From contig JARWMV010000232.1 in the NCBI GenBank assembly GCA_030998015.1, forward strand, positions 1,364,001 through 1,428,000: a stretch of DNA of 64,000 nucleotides, written 5' to 3'. The position numbers and the translations under genes were made by a program. The stretch comes from Ceratorhiza oryzae-sativae. Taxonomy: Eukaryota; Basidiomycota; Agaricomycetes; Cantharellales; Ceratobasidiaceae. This document shows, in pieces, positions 12,124 through 24,292 of the stretch. The notes under the pieces are model-generated. The model was not told the DNA's origin and did not search any database. It saw only the letters and a list, made by a program, of their open reading frames with translations. Every line of letters starts with the position of its first letter. Position 1 is the stretch's first letter.

Positions 12124-12494
12124 ACTCCGAATTAGGCGGGGGGAAACGTCCATCTGGAACATCTGGCGCGATGGGCACTGTCTGCGACCGGATGACGACG
12201 TTCTTGGCCGATGGTCGATGGATTTGAGACGTGTATGATTCGATAGCATGAGATTCTGTTTGAGTATTCCCGATATAAAAACGCATCTTAGATTTCGGCG
12301 GGCGGCAATATCTATGCCACGTTCGCGAACCCGGATGAGTCCGTGGTGAGAAAGTGACGATGGTATGACGAAAGGGGCAAAATAGAGCGTATGATCAGCC
12401 ATCGATGGCTGTTGAAAACATATGGCATCAATAAACAATTTGCCCCTATTTAAGCTCAGCCTGCGACCAAGGAAGCAAGACCACCGTATACACC
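12124..12494. other. intergenic spacer
   Basis: This 370-base stretch holds the 3' flank of the RNA-binding gene and the promoter and leader of the Tps2 gene. An A/T-rich ATAAACAATTTGCC stretch lies about 60 bases before the Tps2 start. Nothing else is recognised. Confidence 0.45.
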
Positions 12495-15400
12495 ATGGAT
12501 GACTATTCTACGCCGACGCCTTCCGTGACCAGGCTTGAATCGCTCGAGGAGATCCGCGCTGCGATCGACAAGATCGAGGCTGAGCACAAGGCCAAGGGTA
12601 TCGCCCTCAGCGGGCGCATCGTCCATGCGTGCCACTACCTGCCGATTGTTGCCCGCCGCAACTTGAACGAGCCCAGGCGCAACGAGAACGGTCTGACCAC
12701 CCCGCCCCGTACGCCCGACTTTTTGCCGAAGTCGCCCGAACTTGTCACCTCGCCGGGCGCGACGCTGCCCTCGCTCGACGGTGCAGTGGCCGAGGCCGAT
12801 GCCAAGCTCTCTTCTCCCTGGCTACTTGCCCCCCGCAGGGGCCATACTACGATGACGTCGGGCATTCGTTCACTCTCGACCACCCACGAACAGCTTATTG
12901 TTGGCTGGACCGGCGAGTTCCGGACTGTCACCAATGACGACCGAGTGCCGAGCGATTCCTTGAGTGAAGAGGACCGGGCGGAACTCGAAAAAGAGTACGC
13001 AAGTTACAACTCGGCGGACGCCGGCGCGGTCGCCAATGAGCGTCCGGACCGAATCAAGTACAAGCCCGTTTGGCTCGAAGACGCGGTTGCTGCGGGGCAC
13101 TACGAGGGCTATTGCAAGACCAGTGAGTTGAGCGTGTGGTGAACCATGTTTGGCGTATTCTGACTGGGGCTGTATGCAGCTCTCTGGCCGTTGTTCCACT
13201 ACTTGCTCTGGCAGGATGTCGCGACCGAGATCCCTGTGCACGACCAGACGTTTTCGGCATACAAAAAGGCGAACCAGGCCTTTGCGAACGCTATTCTCGC
13301 GGAACTTCGTCCCGGCGACCTCGTATGGATTCACGACTACCACTTGCTGCTTCTCCCTCGCATGATTCGCGCAGGGGCCCAAGACGCGCATATAGGCCTG
13401 TTTGTGCACACACCTTTCCCGAGCAGCGAGGTGTTCCGCTGCCTGCCTCGCCGCACAGAGATCTTGGAGGGGATGCTAGGTGCCAATTTGGTCTGTTTCC
13501 AGGCAAGTCCACTTAGACTTTGATCGATTGGCGCAACTTTTTTGACTCGCACGCACCAGACTTACTCGTACTCGCGCCATTTTGCCTCGACATGTATCCG
13601 TGTGTGCGGATACGAAGCTGCACCTCTCGGGATCGACGTTCACGGCGCACTCGTGGCCATCTCCCACTGCCCAGTGGGCATTGACGCCTACCGCGTAGAG
13701 CGCGATTCGTAAGTGTTTCGGCCGATCCGTTCTGCCGCACTGCTCACACGTGTTTGACAGCCAACGCCCTGGCATCCTGCCCAAGCTCCAGTCGCTGCGT
13801 GCCCTGTACCAAGGAAAGAAGATCATCGTCGCGCGCGACAAGCTCGATGTGGTCAAGGGCGTCACCCAAAAGCTTGCTGCGTTCGAAAAGCTACTGCAGG
13901 ACTATCCAGAGTGGATTGGAAACGTGCGTTGCCGTTTTGCCCTTCATCCGCGTCCCTGTCGTCGCCCTTGCACTCACCCTGCCTTCTAGGTGGTGTTGAT
14001 TCAGGTCACGTCGCCCGCGCACACCGATTCGCCCAAGCTCGAGCATCAGGTGTCCGAGCTCGTCGCTCACATCAACGGCGAATACGGTTCGCTCGACTTT
14101 ATCCCAGTCCACCACTACCACCAAACGATCAAAAAGGACGAGTTTTACGCGCTCCTCTCAGTCGCCGACCTCGCACTCATCACACCTCTGCGCGATGGGA
14201 TGAACACGACTTCGATGGAGTTTGTAATCTGCCAGCAGCGACACGGAAAGAGCCCCATCGTGCTGAGCGAGTTTATGGGCATTTCGCACCACATGTCCGA
14301 TGCGCTGTAAGTGCATCTTGCCTTTTTCGATCGCATGCGGGGAAATTTCTTATCTGTCTCGTCTCTTTCCTTTTCCGGCGATGGGTGCTACTGATCCGCC
14401 CTCGGATACGCGTCGTGGCCGTTTTGGGATGCGCAGGCAGATAAACCCATGGAACTTAGGGGTGCGTCATCATCTTGCTGCGATTGTATCTCCTTCACTG
14501 ACTGGCCCCTGAACCCGCCCTCCCGGTATATATATAACCGCCTGACTCCAGGACGTGGCTGCTGCCATCAACCGCGGCTTGACCATGACCGTCCAGGACA
14601 AGGAGTCTCGCCAGTCTGCTCTCTACCGCATCGTGACTACCTACACGTCATACAGCTGGGCCTCTATGCTTGTCAAGAAGCTCCTCTTGCAGGTCGGCGC
14701 GGAGAACACAGCGCACAACACGCCTGTGCTCGACCGTGCCGCGATGGGTACCATGTACGAAAAGGCGTCCAAAAGGTTGCTCTTGTTCGACTATGATGTA
14801 TGTTCTTGTTCTTTTTTTTTTCTGCGCGCATACTGACACGCGACGCCTTTTTTTTTTCATCCTCCCAGGGCACTTTGACTCCAATTGTCAAGACTCCTAG
14901 CATGGCTGTGCCATCCAAGGATACCCTGCGTGCGCTAGAAAAGCTCTCTGCGGACCCAAAGAACGTCGTCTATATCATCTCTGGCCGTGATGGCGGATTC
15001 TTGGATCAGCACCTTGGCCACCTCAGGCAGGTTGGATTCTCCGCCGAGCATGGGTCGTTTATGCGTGAGCCAGGTGCATCGGACTGGACGAATCTCACGG
15101 AGACGCTGGATATGAGCTGGATGTCTGAAGTCAACGATATCTTCAAGTACTATACCGAAGTATGTTCAAATCACCGCTATTTCAGGCGACTAGACTGACC
15201 CCCGTGTGGTGCAGAGGACGACTGGCAGCTTTGTGGAGCTCAAGAAGAGCTCCATAACATGGCATTACCGTGCGAGCGACCCAGATTGGGGGTAAGCACC
15301 ACCCAGCACAGACACACGTGGATTCCAACTCATTGACGCTTTTACCCTTCTAGCTCATTCCAGTGCAACCAGTGTCTCGACCTACTCCAGACTAACATCG

Positions 15401-16037
15401 CACCCAAACGCCCAATCGAAGGTTAGAATACCCGTGTTGGCCACCCATGTGCCTCGTGGATCTCACATTTGCCGCCGAATTTGTAGTGCTCGTTGGGAAG
15501 AAAAACCTCGAGGTCCGCCCGATTGCTGTCAACAAGGTACGGCATGCGAACCCCTCCCAGGGACTAGACTGAACTAAATTTATGCCACTATATAATAGGG
15601 TGAAATTGTGAAACGGCTCATGTATGCGAACCCCGATGCCGAGTTTGTCTTTTGCGCGGGTGACGACAAGGTTCGTTCCTACTTCTCTTTGTTACGTTTT
15701 TGTGGACTAAAGCGGGCGCATATACTCAGACTGACGAAGACATGTTCCGTGCGTTGGGTTCTCTGTTCCCTACCGGTGTAACGACTGCGACCATGGAGCC
15801 GCCTCTATCTGCGGCGCTAGCTGCTGGCGTCGAACAATCCTCGCTCAAGCCCGTACAACTCGCTATGTCACCTAGCGCTGTATTCTCGACTACGGTTGGG
15901 GCAAGCAGCAAAAAGACCTGGCGCGATGGCATGTTACGAGTCCCTACGCGATTGTCGAGAGTATGCTCGAGCTGCTTGGGGATGCGCCCACTGCGGCGGA
16001 AGAGCCTGGCGAGCCAGATGGAAAGGCGAATCTGTAG
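12495..16037 (+). CDS. TPS2: trehalose-6-phosphate phosphatase, Tps2 type, one apparent frameshift near the end
   Basis: Tps2 removes phosphate from trehalose-6-P in the trehalose synthase complex, important for stress tolerance. The protein (about 900 residues) has an N-terminal GT20 synthase-like domain (from ALSGRIVHACHYLP through TLWPLFHYLLWQ, WIHDYHLLLLPRM, ALITPLRDGMN) and a C-terminal HAD phosphatase domain with DYD|GTLTP (split by an intron), YIISGRDG and CAGDDK|TDEDMF. The domain order and the intact DYDGTLTP point to the phosphatase rather than Tps1. About fifteen short introns were placed; the one at 13503-13559 starts with GC (CAG|GCAAGT). Near 15919 the frame shifts: one missing T in ACCTTGG would let GASSKKT run on into an LARWHVTSPYAIVES-like tail and stop at 16035-16037. 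Without it the frame runs on into junk. Confidence 0.9.
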
Positions 16038-16295
16038 CGTATCGATTTCTCGTGGCGGAGGGTGCTTTAGGCATTTAGCGCTTTGTTTTCTATCTTTAGT
16101 CATTTTGTTATTGCCTTGTACTGGGGTTTTTAGGTGCTTCGGCTCAATTTTGTTCGCATACGTTGTATGATTTACAGTACACAAATGCATTGAACCCGGT
16201 TCATATCGATACAAGATGACGTGCTTGCGACAAACGTGTGCACCAACCGGAGTGGAGTGGAGATTCATCGGACTGCAATACCCAAAGATTCTGTT

Positions 16296-17352
16296 TTAGT
16301 AGTACTTGCTCTCCGCCCGCTGAGCCTGTTCTTCCGTAAGGGGAACATACTATTTTCAAGCCGAGTATGAGCGCTAAATAGAAGAGTAGAAGCTCTGCGA
16401 CGCACGCGAACACCAAAAAGCTTTTCTTGTTTCACCGTTCCATCTTTGTCTTTGTCAACCTGGTAGATGTACTGAGCACCTCCATCGGGTCCAACTATTA
16501 TCAGGCTTATGAGACGAATGTATATATATGGAAAGAGGGGCAAAATCACCTGGAATGAACATCCTGCCCGGTTTCGCGAGCTGGTCGATGAGAGGCTGAG
16601 GCATTGTAGGTGCTGCCGCACCAACGTGTATAACGCCGTATGGTGCACCAGAAGGATAGCCTTCGCGAAACTCAGAGTGTGAGATAGGATAGGCGAACTC
16701 GAGGTGCTTGAATACATACCTTCCCTTCCATCACCGGTTACCATCTTGATCGCTCCACTCTCGAGTTGTGGTTCCAGTCCATCACGCTTCAGGTTTTCGA
16801 CAGACCAATCAACAAGTTCGGAGATGTGGTCGATTCCAACTACCCTTCCATTCTCGGATCCTGTTGGGTTGACTAGGTGGTGAAATACAGCGCAGGTGTA
16901 ACCTGAGCCACTTCCGACATCGAGGACGCTTGCGCCAGGAGAGAGCAGGGGAAGCAGGTGTTCGGCTGCATGCGCGTGCTGTCGAGGCAATCATCGAAAT
17001 CAGACAGACGTTCGCGGAGCTAGTGAGCATACCATATGAGGTGCCGATATAGTTGCACCATGTCCGATATATCTGTATAGGCAGAGAGGTCAGGAGGTAC
17101 TCGACTAGCATCAACTCAGGTAGAACACTCACTGCGGCGAATCGTGGTAGGCTTCTGACTTGTTGCGAACATAGTTGACGCGATCAACTCGCTTCAAAGC
17201 CTGTCAAGAACAAGGCTCTACTCGGTGTCTGTGTGCGATTGCGCGTAGGTATTGATGCTCACCTCACCCACCCGTTCAGACTTGAACAGCCCGGCTTTGA
17301 GCATATTCGATATGAGCTCAGGGTTAGTTTTTCCAGAGCAAGCCCATGCCAT
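16296..17352 (-). CDS. PCMT1: protein-L-isoaspartate O-methyltransferase
   Basis: The enzyme methylates abnormal L-isoaspartyl residues with S-adenosylmethionine and starts their repair. The start at 17352 gives [14 protein letters not shown], the family N-terminus. The following exons give VDRVNYVR, the substrate-loop [19 protein letters not shown], then the SAM-binding motif [15 protein letters not shown], then [13 protein letters not shown]. The end is RAESKYY at 16296. Length is about 230 residues, normal for the family. An apparent frame break before ATISAPHM disappears when the intron acceptor is placed at TATACAG (plus 17070-17080), so the gene looks intact. It converges with the Tps2 gene, with 258 bases between the stops. 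Confidence 0.92.
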
Positions 17353-17719
17353 TCTGCTAAAGTTATCGCTCAAAACAATGGCTTCCAAGAGTATGGCTAG
17401 TGGCTTGATCAGTGTCAGTCTGACGGGATTCAAGTCAGTTGAGATCATCCAGCGGCGAACGCCACTCAAACGCCCCAGGTGCTTATCTAATCATTGCGGT
17501 TGGCCAGCACTTCCCACCCAACAGGCGCAAGCGGCTCCCGAGATTGGCCTCAGTCACCGTCCAGAATAGAAAACGCTCGGCGCTGTGCTTAAATCCACGA
17601 AAATAGCTGTTGCTGCGCTTTAAAATCATACATTGATTGGGGTGTACAGTATTGATACATGTCATTAATAGATTTCCTCGCGGGATTCGTTCATCCAGAT
17701 GCCAGTTCACATTACATGC
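17353..17719. other. intergenic spacer between two minus-strand genes
   Basis: It holds the leader and promoter of the isoaspartate methyltransferase gene and the 3' flank of the small gene at 17720. I see no gene here. Confidence 0.45.
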
Positions 17720-18104
17720 CTACTCGAGTTCGAGCTCGAACTGATGGGTTGAGCTTGGGCGAGCGTTAGGCTCCTCATTATCCGACTCAGGCTTGGTGTG
17801 GGCGGCCGCGGCGGCATTCGAAAGGCCGTTCCCGTTTGACCTGAGAATCAATGCCGGGAATCTCTCGAAGACCGCGCTATTAGGTGGGGTTTGGCTTAGG
17901 GGCGACGACGCTAGGCTCAGGAGCTGGTCGCGCGTATAGATGAGCAAGCCTATCAACACAACGTGTCAGCGATGATGTACAGTGTTCATCAGGCAGGGTG
18001 ATAGGCGTACCTGAAGAGTTACCCGGGGACGAGGCTGGCGTCGAAAGGCTCGACGTAACACCAGAGGTGGCGCCAGAGATGGGGATAGAGGCAATGGACG
18101 ACAT
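17720..18104 (-). CDS. small protein with an eIF4E-binding-type motif (candidate 4E-BP)
   Basis: Two exons join as TCA G|GC TTG to give about 107 residues. The N-terminus is Ser/Thr/Gly-rich (MSSIASIPISGATSG). Directly after the splice comes LLIYTRDQLLSLASSPLS, which contains Tyr-x4-Leu-Leu, the consensus by which 4E-BPs and eIF4G bind the back of eIF4E. Shortly after is NSAVFERFPALI, and the tail is acidic (FELELE). Small size, predicted disorder and one such motif followed by Ser-Pro sites are what one expects of a 4E-BP-like translational repressor. I cannot place it in a named family, and the short motif occurs by chance in many proteins, so the function is inferred. Confidence 0.6.
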
Positions 18105-18588
18105 GCTAGCGAGTTACTAAGGTAGTAGAGAAAGGAACTGAGTGTAGAATAATGCGCCGCAGCGACGCGTGTACTGGTGACGAGGGACGAAAAGAGGCCT
18201 GGAGAGACAGGGGGAGTTGAGGCCGCTGGTGTTATATACTCACACGACTCGGCGTAATTGGCCTAGAGCGCCGACCAAGGATCACATGACGGGCGGCCCG
18301 AGCCTGAATTAGTGAATTTCGCCACGTAGAGCACCATAGGGGCAGTGCTATCGGCCGCTGAAGAAGCGCATGGAACGTGCGCGAACTCTTGAGAACTAGA
18401 GCATTACTGGAATAACAGCGCATACAGACATCCTTGAGCCGCGGTTAGTCAATCCGTTGGGGGCGACGAGGACGACTCTGATGATGTGCAGCATCACATG
18501 ATAAGAGCGGTGATAACAAGTGCATTGATTCGAAGCCCATGTAATGCGAAGTCGAGACACATGATCCAAAGGCAAATGCTTAGCGTGG
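18105..18588. other. intergenic spacer
   Basis: About 480 bases between the candidate 4E-BP start and the end of the MAM33 gene, both on the minus strand. The stretch at 18150-18240, upstream of the candidate 4E-BP start, is purine-rich. No gene is recognised. Confidence 0.45.
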
Positions 18589-19811
18589 CTAGACGTCAAT
18601 AAACGATTTCACATTTTGGAGCCATTTCACATATTCCTGACGCAATCGAGGCAGGTATGAGATTGCGTGTAGCACGTCATGATTGCACTTACCTTTTGCT
18701 CCTTGTACTCTGCGTACTCTGGAACAAAGAGCGCCAAGTCAACGCCAATGCCTCTCTCATCCAGGAACCGCTCAAATTCCTCCTGGACATTAGTATCGAG
18801 ATGGTCAAACTACCAGGCAGGGTCGCATAGATAAAAGGTTTAATGTGTAACCTTATGCTTAATAGAACCTACCTGTGGGCCAATGTACAAACCCCGCCGC
18901 TTCCAGTCAGCCTCAGAAGTCAAGTCGGTAGCAAGCTTAGAGTCTTTGTAGAACGAGACGTTGTCAATGACAATCGCACCGTCTTGTGCTAGCGCGTCGA
19001 TCGAAAGTGCACCTTGGTCGGGACCCTGCAAAACGGTCAAAGCAGATCAGCCCGTTAATTCTCTCGTGAGAGCCGAATCGCATTTAGGAAACTAGTTTTA
19101 CGCCCCTGCACATTCGTGCATTTGATGTAGTGAAGGGTTTCAAGGCTACTTGCCTTGGTGATCGTTATTGAGCATCGAATCGGCTCAGCGGGGATTGGTA
19201 TATCTTCGACATCAGATGATTCCGTATCCTCGAAATCAGGCTCCTGAGGTGCGTCGATGTCCGCAATCGAGAAGAGGACTCGGATGCTGGAGTACATATG
19301 GATCAGGATTTGGGTCGCGCTGATTCTGACTGCATGTGCGCCTACGTTTCATTTCCAAAGGTACGCAAGGGCTACTTCGTCGTTACCCTCTGCATCTTCA
19401 ATCTGAGTGCGAAAGAATGTATTATTTATTTATAAATCACTGAATTTTTCAATCATAATCACCTTCCAGATATCAGCCGACTGAAAGTCTTTCAGAAACT
19501 GTGGGGTGTCTGGGTTGGCTTTGGCTGTCTCGAGCTCAAACTTGATCTCTTCCTGAAGCTTCTGGCTGAGCGACAGGTCGGCTACGACCAAAAATATTAG
19601 TATTTGTTGTCATAATATAGAAGAATTTATACGACTTACTCTCGCCTTCAGCTGATCTGAACGCGGATGAACTGAAAGCGTGCGCCGCCGGGATGCGTGG
19701 CGTAGTGGCAACTCGAGCAAGCGATGGCGCCAATGTCCGTGGAGCTACACGGGGCAGGCTCGTTCGACAAAGAGCCACTGATACGCTACGAATCGCACGA
19801 AAGGCAGACAT
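18589..19811 (-). CDS. MAM33: mitochondrial acidic matrix protein MAM33/p32 family, one apparent frameshift
   Basis: Family members form acidic doughnut-shaped trimers in the mitochondrial matrix and support mitochondrial translation. The start at 19811 gives a basic presequence (MSAFRAIRSVSVALCRTSLP). Then come DLSLSQKLQEEIKFE, DIWKIEDAEGNDEVAL, IRVLFSIADID, an acidic loop, GAIVIDNVSFYKDSKLA, DWKRRGLYIGPQFDHLD, and the C-terminal ERGIDVGLALFVPEYAEYKEQKEYVKWL split by an intron. Intron 19026-19153 has a GC donor (AAG|GCAAGT) and is 128 bases long. Near 19361-19365 the frame breaks between NDEVALA and FGNE; two bases lost from CGCG would restore it. Shared upstream region with the NBS1 gene. 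Confidence 0.88.
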
Positions 19812-20354
19812 TTTGGAGGTTGTCGATGAGAAAATGAACGTTCAGGCGTTGAGGTGCAGGTCAATTTTGCAGATCTCTATGGCACGTGATTTCCAGGGCC
19901 TTGGAAGTTGAGAGCATACACCTCCTCTCAAGACACCAGATAAAGCCCTATAGTCCGTATGCACCAGGTACAGAATTTTGACACAAATTAGCTGAAAACA
20001 CGGAATATTCCCAATTTAATTAGTGGCGGCCGGAAGGAGCCCCAGCGTTTAGATTGCGGAGCGGTTGGTTCAAAATAAAGTTCTGGCTTCGTATAGTGCC
20101 GCGCAAGTCCGGTTATGCAACATTGAAATTGCTTTAAATCCATACAGCAATCAATTTTTTGAAATACCATGCGTATTTGCTTCTGTTTCTGGCGGTCTGG
20201 TGGATTTGAGACAATCATGTGACCCTTGTGTGAGAGTCACGTGTGGCCACGCGACGCGGCAGAGATCACCGAAGCTCCATCACCTCCGTCGACTATCTTT
20301 ATCTAGCCTCAACTTGTGTATAGGGAAGGATCAGAACGGCTCTCCCCTTTTGAT
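19812..20354. promoter_or_regulatory. shared divergent upstream region, MAM33 and NBS1
   Basis: These 543 bases separate two divergent start codons, so both promoters are expected here. The stretch contains CACGTGAT near 19883-19890 and CACGTG near 20239, E-box-like palindromes. No gene is seen. Whether either factor site is used is unknown. Confidence 0.4.
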
Positions 20355-23300
20355 ATGTGGGTTGTGTCCGGTCCCTTTGACGGTGTCCAAGATGGAGCCA
20401 GTACGTTGCGCGTACTTTATAATGGATTCTCAAACACTTATGGACTGATTGTCAACGAAGAGGAAAAGCTTTTGAAGCCCGGAAAGACATACACTGTTGG
20501 CAGAGAAAAATCTGCTGGAGGTCAAAGCCAAGACGGTCGTATCAACATCGACAGCAAGTCAATCAGCCACGAGCACATTGACTTGATAATTGGCAAATAT
20601 GAGATCGACGATGTGGTATGCTAAGTGGCGGTTGCTTTCATGCCAGTATTGATAAGTTTTAGTCAGATATGCAAGCGAAGCCCACGGTTCAGCTTGTTGT
20701 AAAGCGAGAGAAGGATATTTGGGTTGGCTCGACCACACGGCGGATTAGCAAAGGCGTTGTGCACAACCTCGAGAGCGGGGATGAGATTGGGCTGACCAAT
20801 AAAATCTCTATATAGTGAGTGCCGTGGTGCTATTTTAAAGCTGGCTCCTGATTTTGTGAAGTGTTCTATGGAGGCCAATCGTTGTCGTCAACGCAGACAC
20901 CCGGATTAAGAAAGACCGCATGAGAGAGGTTGCACTCGAGTCTTCCAAACTAGGTATGCTTGGCAGCCATTTAGGACAGAGTAACAGGAATTGAACACCT
21001 CATGAAAGGTATTACTATATCCAAAAGCTGGATGGACTCAGCAACCCACTTTGCCACACAATCCATTAACATGTCGCGCCGTCCATTACATTGCCTAATG
21101 CTTGGAATAGCGCTTGTGGACACAAAATGGCTGGAAGAAATATTCCGTCGTGGCAACAGGTTATCAGTGGAGTCTGGGCCTGACGAAAACGGAGTCGTTG
21201 CTCTTGAATCACATTTTGTCCTTCCTAACGAACGCGACTTCCGCCCACAGCTTCAGACCAGCGAGGATGAAGATGAGGATGTGACTGAATGGCCAGTGGA
21301 GCTTTGGGATCCTAACCCTGACCGCAAATCGATCTGGAAAGGGCTTCAGTTTCACTTCTTTTGCGACGATACGGTGAGCTAGCAAGGTCCTAATATCTTT
21401 TTTGGTATCTGATAGTGTGAACAGCCTCCAACAGAATGGATTGATCAAGCAAAGCTTGGGGGCGCCACGTTCAAGTCCCACAACTTCAATCCTGAGGATC
21501 CATCTGACCGAATTTCCAAGGTCGAACAAGCAAACGGGCTCTTCCGAGACATTAGGCTTAGCGCAAGTAAACTAGGACAAGTGCCTGGAATGAAATCTCC
21601 AGTTGTGATTGTCATTAAACCGTCCGAACTTACCGCAGTTTTGGGAAAAGCGGCTTGGAAGGTTTACCAGGAGGGCATGAAAAGGTGGGTGAATGCCCAC
21701 CGTGTAAACGTGCGAGCGTCTCATAGCCACAACAGCAACGGTTTCAAGTATGTGACTCCAAGGGATGTCACTCGAGCTGCTCTACAGATGGACGTTTTAT
21801 CTATAGACTGTGGCTTGGAAGCGCTCCCCGCCTCCGTCTCTGAAGATCGGACGTCTAAAGGTGTCGGGCTTCAATGCAGACCTTAACGCCAAATTTTGAT
21901 TAACGATACTTCCTCTAGCTTCTGTAGCGCAGTCCTCCCTTCCAGACTTTGTCCCACCTTCGCATACTGGGGATGTTTCCGTCACTGGTCCCTTATCTTC
22001 ATTCGTGCCTTCTGCTGTTTCTGGGAGATCGGAGCCTTCGGAGGTGGCTGAACCGGTTGCAGACCTACCCAAACCTCGTCTGCTGAAGAGAAGGCCCCGG
22101 GCAGCTTCTCGGGAACCAGCCGTCCAACCCAAAGACACACCAGAGCCTCCCGTAGCTCTTTTGCCTCGTGTTCCTTCCGCGCCGATCGATGCTGAGGCGA
22201 CCGCCGAGCCAGTGAAGGTGGAATCCGTGGTAGAGCCACCGCGAAGGGTAAGCAAATATATCATTTCGGCCATAACATGTCATTCAAGGCTTTTCACTTA
22301 GCTGCTCAAGCGTCGCGTCAAGACCACTACTATTGCGGAAGTCTTGGGACTAGACGAATCTAATGCATCCATTGATCTTGGGTTGTCTGCCGTGGAAAAG
22401 CCTGTCTCTTCGATCAAAAAGGCGGATTTACCATCGGAGGAACCGTCACCATCAGTACCTGTCCAACCATCTATCGTATGTATCCTAGGGTAACAAGCAG
22501 TGTCCCTCTAGTTAATGTTTTGGCCCTAATAGTCCTCTATTCCTCGCACGAATCGACTCAAGCGACGAGCGGATGTACTGGTCGAACGTACCACCACTCC
22601 GGTTGTCCTCGAAGAAACGGAGCCTCAAGTGGAGCCAGCATTAAAGCGGTACCGATCACTATTCGACAGCAACAGTACAGTGGGACCGATACCCGACGAG
22701 TCTCCCGGCGACAATGTCCGTGCCGACCTGACTCCCGCTGTAGCCGTTGGTCTCAAGCGCAAGCCTGTTGAACGAGATGCGGATAGTGACATCGAAATGG
22801 CTGGGCCAGTGCAGTCAAGGCGCCGAATCAAAGCCGAAGCTTCTGAACCGGCCACGATATTGGGCTCGGGTCAGGAGCAAGATCGCTCTTATACTGAGCC
22901 AAACCTCGAATCCAACCGATCACAACCTCTAGGACAGTCTCAGCTACATCTACCGATCGTCGCGCATACAAGAGCACCTGGAGTGAGGGGGGCTGCTCCC
23001 AGTGCTCCCGACAAGGATACCGCGCTCTTGGACGCTTTGTCAAGACAGGAGGGCAAGCCAGAACCAGTACCAACTGCTACCAGGGGCAAGGGCAAAAACA
23101 ACAAAGCTAGCGCCACAATCGACAAAGAGTTTGCTGATATGCGCATTGCCCAAGAGAACGAGGAGAAGGAGGCTGTATTACGTCGGCGAGCTGAAGAAAT
23201 GCGCATATGGGAGGAGTGCGAGCGTGATGCTGATGTCCGAGGCAACTTTATGGTTATCGAGCTCGTCGACCTTGTGCGGCGGAATCGCGGAACCGGAGTA

Positions 23301-24239
23301 CGCAGCATTAACCCAGCCTGGGAAGGCAAACCAGACTTCAAGAAGTTCAAAAAAGTAAGAGCCCTCATCTGCTGATGCTCAGTCTTCTAACTGTCAGCGT
23401 AGAAATTGACTGGGCCTAGAGGGCCTCGAGTCCAGGTGTTCGCCAATGACGAAGAGAAGCTCGATTACGGGATTGGCGATAGTGAGTACCAAGCTGTGGC
23501 TTCCGTGGCTCATGCTCATTACATGATAGATTATTGGGAACAAACAGGCATGCCTAGCGAGACTCAAACCCACACCGGCGATATGTCGCGGACGAAGATA
23601 CGCACTACACAAGATGACGATTCAGACACACCTATGCCACAGACAGCTAAAACAAGTCGCGGTCGTTCAATGGCACCTGCAGCGTCTGTGGGACCTACCA
23701 AAGCCCAAGCTGAGGCCAAGACTAAACCAAAACCAAAGTCCAGGAGGATCGCCGTGGAAGACAGTGACGATTCCGACGAGGATGCCTTGAGCAGGATCGG
23801 AGGGCCGAGCACAAGCGTTGTAGGAGGCAAACGTCGACCCCTGCCGTCTTCAGCCCGTAAGACGAATCTGGCGGATTTTGGGATGCTAGACGAAGACCCG
23901 GTCTCTGAGAACGAAGGTGGCAAAAGTTGCAACAATGGCGTTTGTCCCGATGAAGATACATTCACTACGGCTGGCCGGGCAGGCGATGAAGAGGTCGTGA
24001 GCAACATGGTGGCTCAAGAATCGGCCAGGGCTACACCCACTAACGCGCTAAACCACATGTCCAGTCTGGGGAGTGCTAGCTTGGGAGTGCGGAAACCAAC
24101 GGCTCAGAGCTCTACTGCCAAACGGACCAAAGCGCCACCAAAAAAGGTTGTGGTAATTGATAGTGACTCGGACGGGGGAGGGTTTAAAGGCTTTGGAACC
24201 AAGAGAAGGAAACGAGGCGCGGCTCCTCTATCGTCATGA
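20355..24239 (+). CDS. NBS1: NBS1/nibrin homologue, Mre11-Rad50-Nbs1 DNA-repair complex subunit
   Basis: NBS1 is the regulatory subunit of the MRN complex, which senses DNA double-strand breaks and recruits ATM/Tel1. The start at 20355 (MWVVSGP) fits the family's typical Met-Trp start. An FHA domain follows (YTVGREKSAGG, then DSKSISHEHIDLII). BRCT-like repeats come next (GITISKSWMDSATHFATQ; LVDTKWLEEIF; then LTAVLGKAAWKVYQEG). After a long disordered, acidic Ser/Pro region comes PDFKKFKK|KLTGPRGPR, which matches the MRE11-binding motif, and an acidic/basic C-terminus ending at 24239. All introns are in phase, and I see no frameshift over roughly 1,100 residues. Fungal NBS1 genes are poorly conserved, so the match rests on domain order plus the MRE11 motif. 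Confidence 0.8.
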
Positions 24240-24292
24240 TTCAGATTTATGGACTTATCGCTATGCTATAATACATGTACAAAAAATTCGAT

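Noticed and set aside
15700..16170. long plus-strand frame running past the end of Tps2
   Set aside because: Its last 75 codons follow the apparent one-base loss at 15919 and do not resemble the family; the conserved tail is in the other frame.
17060..17085. apparent frameshift before ATISAPHM in the isoaspartate methyltransferase
   Set aside because: Placing the intron end at TATACAG, two codons upstream, keeps the frame; no error is needed.
23564..24007. 147-codon minus-strand frame
   Set aside because: Antisense to the NBS1 C-terminal region, which has a continuous sense frame.
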